Shown in pieces: positions 20,801-32,644 of a stretch of DNA of 64,000 bases. Source of the DNA: Hetaerina americana (Eukaryota; Arthropoda; Insecta; Odonata; Calopterygidae); assembly GCA_022747635.1 (NCBI GenBank), contig JAKTNV010000074.1, forward strand, positions 1,807,001-1,871,000, written 5' to 3'. The notes below the pieces were generated by a model. That model made no database searches and was not told the DNA's origin. It saw nothing but the letters and a program-made list of their open reading frames with translations. Within the stretch, counting starts at the first letter, position 1; each line of letters begins with the position of its first letter. A program made the position numbers and the translations under genes.

Positions 20801-23050
20801 ATAGAACTAGAATTCTACAAAAATTTCTTTGAAACACTAATAGGAGAGGGAAGATTGAAAGTTGAGCGCTGGAGGAAAGAAGAGAAAATGGAGGTTTCCA
20901 TTGGACATGGAATAAAGATAACGATTTTATTTGTGGAATGATACTAAAACAAGTTGATGCAAACAGCTACTTAGAAAAGAAGAAAACGTTATGCAAAAGA
21001 AATTGTGCACAAGTTTGGGGATATTTGAAGTTATATTATAGAAATAACTGTGAATCTGACTTTTGATCTAGTATTTCTCAAAGAAAAATGTCGACACTAC
21101 TTCCGTTTGGCGATATTCACAAATATACATACATCTAAACCATGATGCCAGTGGACAGATTACTTCTCTATTCATGTAGATTCTCATACAATGGCTAGAC
21201 ATTCCAGTTCAAAATGAATTAATTTTCCTGGGAAAAATATTGGGCACGCTTTTATCAAGTCAACGGAAGGAATTTATCCTTATCTCCTTTCAAAGTCCCC
21301 CAGAGTTGACTAGCGACACAAAGTTTCCTGTTAATTTTTGTTTTAACCACGTCATCTATTATCTCGGTAATTTGAGACAGTGATGAAAAATAGCATCAGC
21401 GGCAGATACTCTCCAACGTTAATTTTTTTAGCATGTGGTCAGCCAATTGACCACTGGGGATAGCGAGAAATTCACTCCGGACATCAATTGTGAGCGCGGT
21501 CTGCCCTACATGCGCCATCGGCAACCAGTGGGTGAATCTAACAGCGACGGCGGAAGGCATTTAGCTGACCTGGTCAAATGCACACAAACTGCGTCACTGC
21601 CCTCCCCTTCCACGAGGATGCTCTTCCCGGCAAAAGTTTTATTCGTCCGGATTTATTCTGGCATTTAGTTTTTATCTTTCTGGTTTTGATTGGTTAGCAA
21701 TGAAATGGAAGCATATTTGCTTGCTCTGTATCATTCATTCGTCAATCATCACAAAACATTAATTTCAAAGTCACTCCTGGCTAATAAAATATTATTAGAA
21801 ATGCATGTGTGTCTTACTGGGTCGTTCAACGTTGAAATTTAAAATTTATATCTTTACATTTAGGATATTTTTTTAGATTTTGTACAGTTTTATTTTTACA
21901 GATGCATCAAATAATAAACAGATTTTGGATTGTATTTTTTAAAAACATGTGGATTAAAGAATCCATCGAACTAACGAACGTAACTTAGTCGGTAAACAGT
22001 CAAAATTGATCTGCGTGCATACTTTAAAACTTCATCTGAAATACAGGTGACATTTCTACCGTGATATTTGAAGTTTTCAACGATAGTGAAAGTAGATATT
22101 AAGAAAGAGAAATATATGCTCAAGAAAGGGGAGAATTTCTAGTTCACTTTTGTAACTACGCCTTTAATGGAGAAAGAAGGAATCAGGAATGAGCAAAATA
22201 AATTTCCGTTCGCATCGGACTTATAGGCATAATGAGTATATTGCAAGAAACGGAATTGAGACAAACAGCACCCAAATCTGGTAACCGGTCGTCGGTATAT
22301 CTTGCCTTCTTTTAAAAAATGACATCGCCGCAGCATCGCAGTGAGTATATAACGCCTGTTCAAGGACTTCAGCTATGTCCCTACAGAATTAAACCTTTAA
22401 CCAGGGATTTAACGTTGCAAAAATATTAATATGAACTTTTTATGTGAATAAATTATCGTTACTAACTCAATATCAAACTAAGGTATTAGTGAAAAACTAA
22501 ATTCATAACATTTAAAAAATCTGTCTTTTTAGAATCGCTGTTAATCAAAACGCCGATTTCCGAAAGGATTTCTCAAAATGTCAACTCAAGAGCCAATTTT
22601 TAATAGCATCCTTACAAAGCACCCTGGAAATTTATTTTCTAATATGTATTGTAATATTTATAAGCATTATATGCATTCAAATTTTAACATAATAAGTAGT
22701 CGAGATGATAAAAGGGACGCGTCTAAGTGGAGTCAATGTATCAAAGGTTATAAAACTATAATTAAATTACATGGAAAGCTTTTCAAACTAGCCGGAATTC
22801 ATTGGAATACTCTCGGGTATTACCTAAGTTATCTCAAATGCCTAGTGGTGATAACAATACTCATACTGCCTATTAACTATCATCGATATAATCGATACAT
22901 ACCATCGATATAAGGGGTTACATAATTCTTTCAATTGCAATAGAGACAATGAAGTAAATAAAGTGGAACTGCATGGTAGTTGAGATAATGATTTGGATTG
23001 AAGACTTTTCCAGTTATTATGAAAGCATGGCAGCATAATTTCAAAAGTTA
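20801..23050. other. Non-coding stretch with a GC-richer block and an unrecognised frame
   Basis: About 21370-21670 is GC-richer with no repeat hallmark. A 111-residue frame at 22578-22913 is AT-rich in composition and has no recognised motif; I treat it as chance. Three ATCGAT motifs cluster at 22881-22910. Confidence 0.3.
22881..22910. promoter_or_regulatory. Cluster of three ATCGAT motifs (DRE-like)
   Basis: CATCGATA at 22881, ATCGATAC at 22891 and CATCGATA at 22903. This resembles the insect DREF site TATCGATA found in promoters. No gene start is visible nearby, so the function is speculative. Confidence 0.2.
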
Positions 23051-23060
23051 CTAATTCAAC

Positions 23061-23302
23061 TGATGGTCTTGGGGTACAGCGTTGGACTACCGATTAAAGG
23101 ATCCGGGTTCATTCCCATGCATGCCCCTATCGGCAACCCCAGGTTAACCTGAGCCGTGTGATTTTTAAAATACCAGAACTTCCTGGAAATCCATAAATGG
23201 CACCGGAAAAATGTACCACAAATACCTTAATGTGTCGGATTTCACACGCCGTTGGGTTTAACATTGGATACACTCCACCATCACCTACATATTCTTGATA
23301 GC
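23061..23302 (+). mobile_element. S2 tRNA-derived SINE
   Basis: The tRNA-like head GGTACAGCGTTGGACTAC is followed by a B-box region GGGTTCATTCCC. The body has GGCACCGGAAAAATG, the signature TTTCACACGCCGT and CACTCCACCATCACCTA. Same family as 29988-30296, 38128-38372 and 53562-53815. Confidence 0.8.
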
Positions 23303-23309
23303 TAAGGTT

Positions 23310-23980
23310 TATCCATGGATTTGCTTAATCTATCTCGGTCTGATATTATGGATTTCTTTAAGCAAATGTTTGCGAAGCCTTTTGAAAGGCCACAAATAAG
23401 GTTTGTTGGATTCGGAGTTCTTTAGATTTTCTCTCCATGATAATATAACTAATATAACTTTAAAATAAATGTTTTAAACCCGTAAGCAGCAAACTAAGTG
23501 ATACTAAGAGAGAGCTGATTGAAGATGAACATTTTTTCATGGCTAAAATGAGCCAATTGGTGAGTTTCAAAGATATTACTTCGTCAAATATTTATTTTTT
23601 CTGTTTAGGATTTCATGCAAGGATGGCTGCAAGTAACGATTCAAAACTATGTATTAATGTACGTAATATTTTATAACTTTCAATGCTCTGTGAATGAACG
23701 ATAATGGTACTATTATTCATAGCTCCGAGAACCTACTTCGTACCGTTTTCGGTACGCCCACTTTCCATCTTCAAACTGCGGAGAAATATATCTCCTAAAA
23801 TATTTCTTTGAGTCTTCTTCCCTCCGATATACGATAAAGGTAGCTTAAGCCGTTAGAATGAGCTTTTTTCTTTTTACGGGGTCTAGGACCATGGTGGCAA
23901 GGATAACCTGACAAAGGGTCTACAACTCTTGTGTAAAATGTATCAATATCAATTGTTTCTTTTCGTGTGCGTGAAGTGCT
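23310..23980. other. Non-coding stretch
   Basis: Nothing recognisable. It precedes a mariner relic, and some of 23900-23990 may be its decayed 5' part. Confidence 0.3.
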
Positions 23981-23989
23981 AGTTTCAGA

Positions 23990-24440
23990 CCGTAGGTGAA
24001 GTGTGCGCAGGATCGCAGATCGTATTGGTATTGATAAGATGACAGAGCACACCATTTTCACTGAAAGTTTGGCGATGTGAAAGGTCTGCACCAAACTCGT
24101 CCCGAAATTCTTGACGGACGACCAGAGCAGAGTCGAGTGTTTGCTTGCGAAGACCTTCTGCTACGACTTCGCGACGATTCCCCAATCTCCTTACAATCCC
24201 GACTTGGCACCAGCATACTATTTAATATTCCCAAAAGTGAATTCCTTGCGCAAAGGACCCCACACTGGGACCCTAAGTGCTGCCAAAGAAACTTACACGC
24301 GTGACCTTGAGGGCCTTCCGGAATCCACCGACCAGGGAGCCTTCGAGGTGTTGGCCGCTGGCAAAAGTGTATCGACACTTCAGAGACGTACTTTGAAGAA
24401 TTATGGGGCATTGCTGCAATTACTTACATAAATTTATTTT
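23990..24440 (+). pseudogene. mariner transposase relic with catalytic core deleted
   Basis: Plus-strand frames read RRIADRIGIDKMTEHTIFTE (second helix-turn-helix), KVCTKLVPKFLTDDQ (24080-24120), then jump to PQSPYNPDLAPAYYLIFPK (third catalytic block, D changed to Y). LRKGPHTGTLSAAKETYTR and QGAFEVLAAGK follow. The segment with the first two catalytic aspartates is gone. This deletion differs from that at 5761-6307. Confidence 0.75.
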
Positions 24441-26560
24441 TCTGACATATTTCCCAATAATTTTTATAAAAAGCATGTATAACAGCCACTCCGAAGGGAA
24501 ACAATGAGTGCGTGTCTATAAGGCAATATACTTGCAATGTACGTTGTAGGCCCGATATACCTCTTCATTAAGAAATACTTGAATAGGGCACCTGATTCAT
24601 CTATTGCTTTCAATGGTATGCGCATGCAAGCAATATACTACTTCAGCCAATGAGATGCGTATTTACACCTTGCCTCATTTGAAATCATGTGTTCATAGAT
24701 ACTTGTTAAAAAAGCCGCTTTCGTGAATTTTTTTGCAATTTCCGCCATATATTTCCGAGCGAAGTGCGTCAAGTTACTGAGCTAAGCTTAGATATCTCAT
24801 TTTTTCTCAGGATTAGGGCTGAGTGATATGATGACGTAGTACTTAAAATAGGCGAGCACTCTACATGAATAAAACGCAGATTGTTTCACCGTGCCGTACA
24901 CAGAGTTTGTACATTTGGCGCTAGATTGACAAGCATTTTCAATACTGAAAATGGCGTCGTCTAAAGTATACGAAGAGCGTGATGATTCGTGTTCCCCACT
25001 TGTGTGGGGAACACGAATCATCACGCCTCGCATCAAAAATTCATCGTTAATTGAGTGACAGACGTGGCGATAGTGTTCTGGATGCAAGTAATGCGCATTC
25101 GTTGGTGCGACAGCTCAAAAAAAAGCCGAACTTCTCTTGAGAACGAACATAAGAACCCACGGCCATGAACCAGCCGGTTTTCCAAGGGACCACTACAGAG
25201 GTGTCCTCTAGATGGCCATAATGATGGCGTTGACGTTAAAATACTATATGTTCATCTAAAGTAAGGTGATGGAAAGAGGTGAAGTATTTCCAACCTTCTG
25301 GTGCCAGTAGTTTGTCAGAAAAATATTATGAGAACTTAAAAAATGGAACGCGTATGCTTTTAAATAATTCCACTGGCTGGAAGCTAAGTCCCTTGATCAA
25401 CAAATATGTGCTCTTCAGAGAAACTCGTGAATATGACCAGTAATCAATTCACAGTTGATAATCGACAGTAAGGGAAAATCATTTTGCGAATCGGTATACA
25501 CTGAATCGTTAGGAAAAATGTAATGACATTCAATGCATTCATTTTTCAATATTCTGCTACATTGGAGGGCTATTCGGGCCACGCAATTTGAAAACTTTTA
25601 GGGTTCTTCCTGCGGTAATTTTAATATTAGGTGTTTATTTAATGGATTCAGGGCAGAAAACGCAGTATTTCTTAAATATTCATCTCTAGTACACCAAAAT
25701 ACGGCGAAAAACAGATTCTAAAGTAAAATTTTAAACAACGGCGATGAGAAAATGTTTACTCAAATAAACCCTCTTATATCAAGATATATATCCTCTTATA
25801 TATCTCGTCAAGATTATATATCTTTGGTAGGTGAATGATGTTCAACTACCAAAATTAATAAGCCCGTAGCGTCTATTGCGTTCTCTAGTCAAAATAAAAA
25901 TAAATTCAGCAATAATTCAAAACTAAACTCAATATCGTGGACACTATGAAGATAGAAAGTCACTTAACAACGTACATATGCCTTAAAATACAAAATCGGC
26001 CACTATTCAATCCCAGAGTGTATTTTCCTTGATCCCAATAATTAATTTAGTGAATTTAGTCGACGACTAGAAATTACTGCTACTATTTCCCGAAAAACGG
26101 CTGAAGTTGTGATCGCGATTCCGGTAATTCAGGCAAATATATAAAAACATCTTTCAGCTATTGATTACATAAAGGTGACCTCGAGTGCTGCCATACTATA
26201 TTCCACCATTTATTCAAACCAATAGATAGACTGTTTATGAGAATCCTAGGATTATTAATGGGATGATGATAAGAATCTGAAGAGAGACTTTAGTGAAGGA
26301 TTCATTATTTTGCGCTGCAACCCATAATTTTTCCCTCTATCTTGCGTAAAATCTTAAATTATTCATTTTTAGGTTTTAAAAGGCACCTACCTGTATTATG
26401 CTTTATTCACCTACATCTGCCCAGTATGTATGGAATAATTCATGATTGTTGTATTAAGTACTACTATATTGGATTCGAAGGTTACAAATTACATTGGTAG
26501 ATACAATTATTAGGAGAGAGATATAAATCGCCACAGATTCCAGTACTTCTCCTTCCAGGA
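24441..26560. other. Non-coding stretch with one perfect hairpin
   Basis: Apart from the palindrome at 24977-25026 I see no gene, RNA or repeat signal. Confidence 0.3.
24977..25026. repeat. Perfect 23-bp inverted repeat, 4-nt loop
   Basis: Arms 24977-24999 and 25004-25026 are exact reverse complements (arm starts GCGTGATGATTCGTG), with loop TTGT. It sits in otherwise unremarkable sequence, just after an ATGGCGTCGTC start-like context. Confidence 0.95.
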
Positions 26561-26564
26561 ATTC

Positions 26565-26727
26565 CCCTATCCTACTCCACGATTTCTGGTACTTCCGCAT
26601 TTTCTTTTCCTGTCCAATTCACCTTTCCCATCCTACACTCATATTTCAAAAGTCTCCAATCTACACCTATCATCCTGCCTCAATGATCATGTTTCCGCGC
26701 TGTACAACACAAAACCATAAATTTTAC

Positions 26728-26735
<8 letters not shown>
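26565..26735 (-). pseudogene. R-family C-terminal relic
   Basis: The minus strand reads KIYGFVLYSAETWSLRQDD, RCRLETFEI and KVNWTGKENAEV. This is the VLYG.ETWSLR..D block of R. It is short and broken, and ends at a TA repeat. Confidence 0.65.
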
Positions 26736-26763
<28 letters not shown>

Positions 26764-26790
26764 GTAAAGTTTATTTTACAGATATATATA
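26730..26790. repeat. (TA)n with palindromic ACAGATA/TATCTGT ends
   Basis: TTTACAGA, then TA repeats at 26730-26761, then TCTGTAAA, then a second ACAGATATATATATA. It lies between the R relic and the RT frame that follows. Confidence 0.85.
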
Positions 26791-26815
26791 TAACTACTAT
26801 GTACGAGTACTACTA

Positions 26816-27799
26816 TGGACGAAGGCCTTCCTACAAGATAGAACCCAGCAGGTTCGTGTTGGGCACAAAATCTCAGAAGAAACCCGCGTCACATCCGGAG
26901 TACCTCAGGGTAGCGTGCTTGGTCCTCCTCTGTTTCTTTGTTACGTGAATGACCTTGCTGAATGTGTCAATTCCAAAATACGATTGTTCGCTGATGACTG
27001 TATACTCTATAGGGAAATCAGCAGCAGCAGTGATCGCGACGTTCTGCAGGGTGACATAGATAACGTGGCTAATTGGATCAAAATCAACAAAATGGAGATA
27101 AACATTGCAAAAACTATCCACATCTCATTCTCCAAAAGGAAGGCAGGTGAGGGAAGGGTATATAAAATAATGGGAGAAACGATTGTAACAAAAGATAATT
27201 TTAAATATCTAGGGGTACACCTAAGTAAAGACTTAGGGTGGGGACTTCACACAGATTATGTGGTAGGCAAGGCCTTTAAATCGCTCCACTGGGTCATGCG
27301 GAGCCTCAAAGGAAGCACTAAATCAACTAAAGAATTGGCCTTCAAAACAATTGTAAGGCCTATTGTCGAATATTCGACCACAGTATGGGATCCCTTTGAA
27401 ATAGGGCATGTGAAAAAATTAGAAGCAGTGCAAAGGAAGGCTGCCAGGTACGTTTTAGGGCGACATAGGCAGACTGACAGTGTAAGCGACATGCTAGGCT
27501 CACTAGGATGGGGGTCACTAAAGAACAGACGGAAGCTGAATAGACTGTGTGCCATTTTTAAAATATTGAAAGCTGACGGAGGCTGGAAAGAACTGAACGA
27601 GAGTGTAAATAAGCCATGTTATCTCGGCAGGAATGATCACCCGCTTAAAATCAAATACATGCCCCAAAGGACAAACACCGCCAAGTTTTCGTTCCTAAAT
27701 ATGGGAATCAAAGAGTGGAACCAGCTGCCTGATGAACTCTTTAAGCCCTTACCCAAAAGCATTAAATCATTTAGGCGTGAATGCAAAAGGTATACATGA
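26816..27799 (+). pseudogene. Non-LTR reverse transcriptase, 5'-truncated but open to its stop
   Basis: The longest retroelement frame in the window: about 327 residues from TGG at 26816 to the stop at 27797-27799. It holds RT block 4 (VTSGVPQGSVLGPPLFL), the catalytic block 5 as LFADDCILYR (FADD variant), NKMEINIAKT, FKYLGVHLSKDL and thumb sequences VRPIVEYSTTVWDPFE, LEAVQRKAARYVLGR, MLGSLGWGSLKNRR. The C-terminus includes FSFLNMGIKEWNQLPDELF. The finger and palm N-terminal half and the endonuclease are missing. A run of AAT repeats (27990-28005) is a likely 3' tail. It belongs to the Jockey/CR1/I-like group, is distinct from L and R, and is well preserved. The truncation makes it inactive. 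Confidence 0.88.
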
Positions 27800-28010
27800 T
27801 GGGATTGTTAAATGCAATACGGCAGAAGTTGTATGGCTGTATCAAAATATATTGTTTTTTCTCATTTTTTTATTTTGTAAGTCTACTATACGACTATTTA
27901 ATGACACTGTGATATGTTTTAAGAATGACTACTGTTTGTTATATCATGTCATTGCCACCCGGCTTATCGCCTAACAGCAATGTATCCCAAATAATAATAA
28001 TAATATAAGC
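27800..28010 (+). mobile_element. 3' UTR and AAT tail of the 26.8-kb RT element
   Basis: About 190 bp of AT-rich sequence follows the stop, then CCCAAATAATAATAATAAT. This position and tail fit a non-LTR 3' end. A target duplication is not evident. Confidence 0.6.
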
Positions 28011-28127
28011 ACCTTAAAATTAAGATATACTTCATTTCTGATGTCTCATGCGAAATGGGCAATCATCACTGTCACTCATTCTAGCGGCGGCGGGTAGTTA
28101 CCGCGGGGATAGATAGAAGCTAAGGGT

Positions 28128-28212
28128 ACCCAGAGGCTTCAACCGAGACCAAACCCAAGTCCTCCGGTCAGTAGTTCAGAGGTGCATTCACGGGACTACT
28201 GCGCGCCAGAAT
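28128..28212 (-). mobile_element. S2 SINE head fragment
   Basis: The minus strand reads GCAGTAGTCCCGTGAATGCA, then GAACTACTGACCGGAGGACT. This matches the S2 tRNA-like head (GACTACTGACCGGAGGGC). The body is missing. Confidence 0.5.
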
Positions 28213-28274
28213 TTAAAAAAATATTTCTGAAGTAATTATTGCATACGAATCTTAATGTCACAGAAAATTTTATA

Positions 28275-29565
28275 CGCGGTCTGTTCAAAAACGTATTGCA
28301 ACTTTTGTGTTCTTTCAAAAATTCTTCATTTATTCATGAATATCTATTGTGTCCCTTTCAAAGTAATCCCCATTGGATATTATACACTTGTGATAACGTT
28401 TTTTCCAATCCTCGGAGCACTTCAAAAAATCATTTTTTGTGATCTTGTTCAGCTCCTCCTTCGATGCAGTCTATATCTCGTCAATCGTAGCGTAGCGTCG
28501 TCCTTTTGTGGGCCTCTTCAGAGTCGGGAACAAGAAGTCACTGGGGGCTGGATCTGGGGAACACGGTGGCTGCGGCATCATTAGCGTGTTGTTTTTGGCC
28601 AAAAATTCGCGCACAAATAACGATGAGTGAGCAGGCGAGTTGTCATGGTGGAAAAGCCAATTTTTGTTATTCCACAAATCCGGGCGTTTATGGCGGAACG
28701 CTTCGCGAAAATCACGCATACGTATGTATCGATAATATTCCTTATTTACCGTTCTACTCTATGGCAAGATCCCATGATGCACCAATTCCCTGCAATCGAA
28801 GATAACTGTAAGCAAAACTTTCACATTCGGCCAAACTTGGCGTGCTTTTTTCAGTCTCGGCTCGTGCTGCAGCTTCCATTGGGATGATTGAGTTTTAGCT
28901 TCCACGTCATAAGCATAAACCCATGATTCGTCACCAGTTATGACCCTCTGGAGCAAAATTGGGCCGTCGCGGACAGAGTCATTAGCAATGTTAATGCGTA
29001 GCTATTTTTGGTCGAAATTGAGCAATTTTGGTACGAATTTCGCGGCGACCCGTGTCATGCACGAATCATTGGTAATGGCACGAGCCAATCGAAATGTTTA
29101 CGTCCTCAGCAACTTCTCTAACGGTAATTCGACGATTGGACAATACTATTTTCTTCACTTCATCAATGTTTTCGTTAGTTGTAAACATGCTCTGACGCTC
29201 TTCGTCGTTCTCGGCCCTCTGAGAACATTTTGTACCACCGATGAACGTTCCTTCGGTCCAAATAGCTTCTACATATACCACAGTCAACATTTGGAATGCG
29301 TCCGTGCACGTAATTTCGTTATTCACGCGAAATTTGATACTGATTCTTTGATCAATTTTTTTGGAAAAGGCAAAAATCGAAGACAAACCAAAACACGTCC
29401 AAGCAAATCAGTTGTCAAAAATTAACTGAAAATTACAAATGGCCGAAGTTTTCACCATAAGTGAGAGACATAAGTACCAACATAACGCCACAAAAGAATA
29501 AAAAATTCAAAATATACGTAACCCACGAAAATTCAAAATTCCCGATACCTTTTGAACAGACCTCG
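28275..29565 (-). mobile_element. mariner DNA transposon, complete ends, dead transposase
   Basis: The ends are inverted repeats beginning CG[C/A]GGTCTGTTCAAAA. TA dinucleotides flank both sides (28273-28274 and 29566-29567). The length is 1291 bp. It is a different mariner lineage from 2369-3697, and the same lineage as the end piece at 16598-16644. Confidence 0.93.
28471..29386 (-). pseudogene. mariner transposase, three broken frames
   Basis: The N-terminal frame (29386-29066) has DQRISIKFRVNN and RRITVREVAEDVNISIGSCH (helix-turn-helix). The middle frame (28956-28759) has LQRVITGDESWVYAYD (first catalytic aspartate). The last frame (28719-28471) has NWLFHHDNSPAHSSLFVREF and PCSPDPAPSDFLF (second and third). 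All three catalytic aspartates remain, but frameshifts separate the parts. Confidence 0.88.
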
Positions 29566-29567
29566 TA

Positions 29568-29856
29568 AAGGAGTTTCTCTCCAGCTCATGTAAACATATC
29601 CACCACATCAAATATTTGAACTCAATGGATTGATGATGCAAATAATTATTAGAATTTACAAACTCGAACACAAGGATAGGCTTTTGATAGCAGAAAATAA
29701 ATGTACCCCAATAAGCATTTTACACCGATGGTAGGTTTGTATATTTAATTTTGTTCAATTTCTTGGAACCATTTGGACAATCCTAATCTTTCAAAATTTT
29801 TATGTATCTCCTCTTAATTTCCATTAATCGGGGCAGCAATTAACAGTGGATTGTGG

Positions 29857-29858
<2 letters not shown>
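29568..29858. other. Short AT-rich spacer
   Basis: Nothing recognised between the mariner and the TA tract. Confidence 0.3.
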
Positions 29859-29911
<53 letters not shown>

Positions 29912-29926
29912 TATAACATATTTATA

Positions 29927-29957
<31 letters not shown>

Positions 29958-29987
29958 ATATATATATATATTTATTTATTTATTTAT
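29859..29987. repeat. (TA)n / ATTT-rich tract
   Basis: Imperfect TA repeats ending in TTTA repeats. The S2 copy starts at its right edge. Confidence 0.95.
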
Positions 29988-30296
29988 ACTGACCGGAGGG
30001 CGGTTGCCCTACGGTTGGTGACCTAACACCCCCCGCCACACGCCCTTGCGGCGGCTTGCGGGGTATTATGTAGATATAGATGTAGATGAGGGCCCGCGTT
30101 CAATTCCCGGGCAAGCCTCTCTGGACACTTGCCGCTTCACCCAAGCTATGGGATATTTCGGGTGCCAAGTCTTCATGGGGAACCATAACCGGCACTGGGA
30201 AAGGAACTGGCCCCCCTACCATGATGTGTGAATTTCACACGCCGTCGGGCTTAGTACTGGGTGAACTCTACCATCACCAACCAAACCGACCTCAGG
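29988..30296 (+). mobile_element. S2 SINE, split by an L 3' end
   Basis: The 5'-truncated head ACTGACCGGAGGGC (29988-30001) is interrupted, then resumes at GAGGGCCCGCGTTCAATTCC (30088 onwards; B box). The body follows, with GGCACTGGGAAAGG, TTTCACACGCCGTC and GGTGAACTCTACCATCACC. Removing 30002-30093 rebuilds the usual head. Confidence 0.88.
30002..30087 (+). mobile_element. 86-bp L-family 3' end inserted in S2
   Basis: Only the terminal hairpin region and tail of L are present (CTAACACCCCCCGCC to GTAGATGTAGAT). The flanking 6-bp duplication is GAGGGC (29996-30001 and 30088-30093). The hairpin is identical to that of 18524-19351. Confidence 0.88.
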
Positions 30297-30299
30297 GTA

Positions 30300-32530
30300 T
30301 TACTGTTTTTATGATTTATATACATATATATTCACATGTCTATCAAAATGCATATTAAGTAAAACAACCGACTTCCATTGCCTACTAAGTTATTGAAAAC
30401 ATTATTTTGGGCTAAGGGATGTAAAAAAGGAATATTACGCGAAAATGTATCATAGTGTGAATAAAATAAATGCAATTGTAAAATTAAACATCTTGAAATA
30501 TCGTATATCTATAAGATTCAAAGCTATAAGTCCAAACCAAATCTTTATTACACACATTTTGATGCAAATATTAAGCGATAATCCAAAAGCAATATTGATA
30601 AAAGTCATCAGATTTTTAGTCTTCTTTTGTTGATATTTAACTTCGTTGTTTTTGTTATTTTGACGGAATTTAAATGAGTTAAATATGTAAAAATAGGTCT
30701 TGTGAAATTGGCAATTTTTTTCTTACTACGACTGTAGCGGAAATTAACTCTTACGATTGCGAAGTTATATTAAACTTTCATTAATCACTTGCCTACATAA
30801 TTTTCCACAAGTATCAGTTAATTATTAATTATTACATCAATAGATGTTAAAATTTATATTTACATATCTATACCAAAATTCTGAAGAAATGCTTAGTAAT
30901 CAGGTCATGAACGAGAAATAAATCACAGAATATTGCCGCGGATTACATCGGTCTAAAATTATGTTCAAATTCAGCATCATCGGCTTTGTACGAATAAAGT
31001 TGTCCAACAACATTTCAGCTAAATCGATTCCACCTAGGGCTCAAAAACTTCCTTGGGGCACCAAATCTCACACGAGAACAGTCCTTTCCGAACAGCCGTA
31101 AAAACAGCCGATTCGTAATTCCTCCAGCACGCCCACGTAGGGGGCCTCGACTACACCCACGAATCCTAACCCTCTGTCCATTCCAAACCCCCACTTCTGT
31201 TCTTACTGATGTACCGCACACAAACCCCCTACACCCTCTTCCTGCCTGAGTCCAGCCATTAACAAGACCCTCTCTAATTTTCATCGCAGGGTAGAAGCAA
31301 CAAAGGATTTCTCGGCATCGCCATAGCAACCGTAATGGCCTCCGACCACTTCCTATTCCTATTACCCCTCTTCACTTCCCCTCGCAAAACGCATTAAGGC
31401 GCGCCTGTCCAGAACTGCAAGTGACTCACGCCCGTATATTAAGCTTCCCACTTCAATACCCCAACAGTGCACCTCTGGAAAAGGTTGCCCAGTTCGGCCC
31501 AACTCGAATCTATCCCACGATGCCACTTTCCCCGGCAAATGGCATTCCTCGAAAGACAACACGAGCCCTATTGATGATCAGATTACGATCCAATAAAGCA
31601 CATAAGCCATCAAGTGGAATTATTGCGTCCTTTCGCGTATTAGTAAGCATTCCAGGAATGTGCCTCGATCCGATCTTGTTTCATTGCTTCAGATACAAAT
31701 TACGACCAAAAGTAAACCATTTGGAACTAAGCAACATTTGGGAGAAAGGGTAGGTATTCTTTTTATTGCAGATGATCGAAGATCAATATGTGTGACAGCA
31801 GCGTACTTAGAACTATTTTCGGGATAACCTTAACCATTTTTTTTCTGTTTGTATCATCAAATCATCCCACCAAATGATATCAGCTGCTGCTTGACGCCCA
31901 TAGTAACTATTACTACTATTATTAGGAATAACTTGTCATAATCTCAGCGTGGAGGACTAACTGAAGTTATCTTCGGGGATCTACGAAACCATTATTTATA
32001 TGACAGAATATTTAAGTATAAATTATACATGCTTTGAAAATTACTCGGACAGAACACTTAGGAAAACTTACTCGAACGCTTACCTGCCATGGCACATTCC
32101 CTTGGTTCGCCCCTGATGAACGTAATAGAGCTAAGTTATCAGAAAACAAGATTTTCGAGTGGATACATTATGCTATGGACGTCAAACAGTGAACAATCAG
32201 GTCTGTTCGTTAAAGGAGAACTTTGCTCTTCATTCATACAGTAACTTCTTTCAGACGTATACTTTATTGAAAATATTAAAAGGCACATCTTGGCCAATCC
32301 CACCAAATTGGCGACTATGTTAAATCTCTGAGGTCATTCATTAACATATTAACTTTCATAAACTACTCTCGATTTAATTCTCAGCTTTTCTTGATTTGAA
32401 GATTGGTTTTTACACAAAATATTGTGTTACACATATTATGTCCTTCGCCGAGAGGTGCAGCCTACTCTAAATAAATAGCATGATACTTGTATATGAGTAT
32501 TGACAATTATAATCATATTTTACAATTTTC
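30300..32530. other. Unique-looking stretch with a GC-richer block
   Basis: AT-rich to 30990. About 31010-31740 is GC-richer with several short open frames on both strands and no recognised motif or repeat. It could be conserved non-coding DNA or diverged exon sequence. Confidence 0.3.
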
Positions 32531-32534
32531 TGCA

Positions 32535-32640
32535 TCTATAGAATACATCGTAGACCACATAGACCCTTGCCAGTAAGGGTTAGTGGCTGGAGGTGTTAGG
32601 GCACCAGCCAAACAAACAGAAATATTATTTCATACGTTTA
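32535..32640 (-). mobile_element. Diverged relative of the L 3' end
   Basis: The minus strand reads GGCTGGTGCCCTAACACC, then CCAGCCACTAACCCTTA. It keeps the GGTG-CCCTAA-CACC hairpin of L, but the flanking stems are different sequence (GGCTGG with CCAGCC; CCCTT with AAGGG). No coding part is seen. Confidence 0.5.
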
Positions 32641-32644
32641 TTTG

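Noticed and set aside
22578..22913. 111-residue plus-strand frame
   Set aside because: AT-driven composition, no motif, no splice or promoter context that I can defend.
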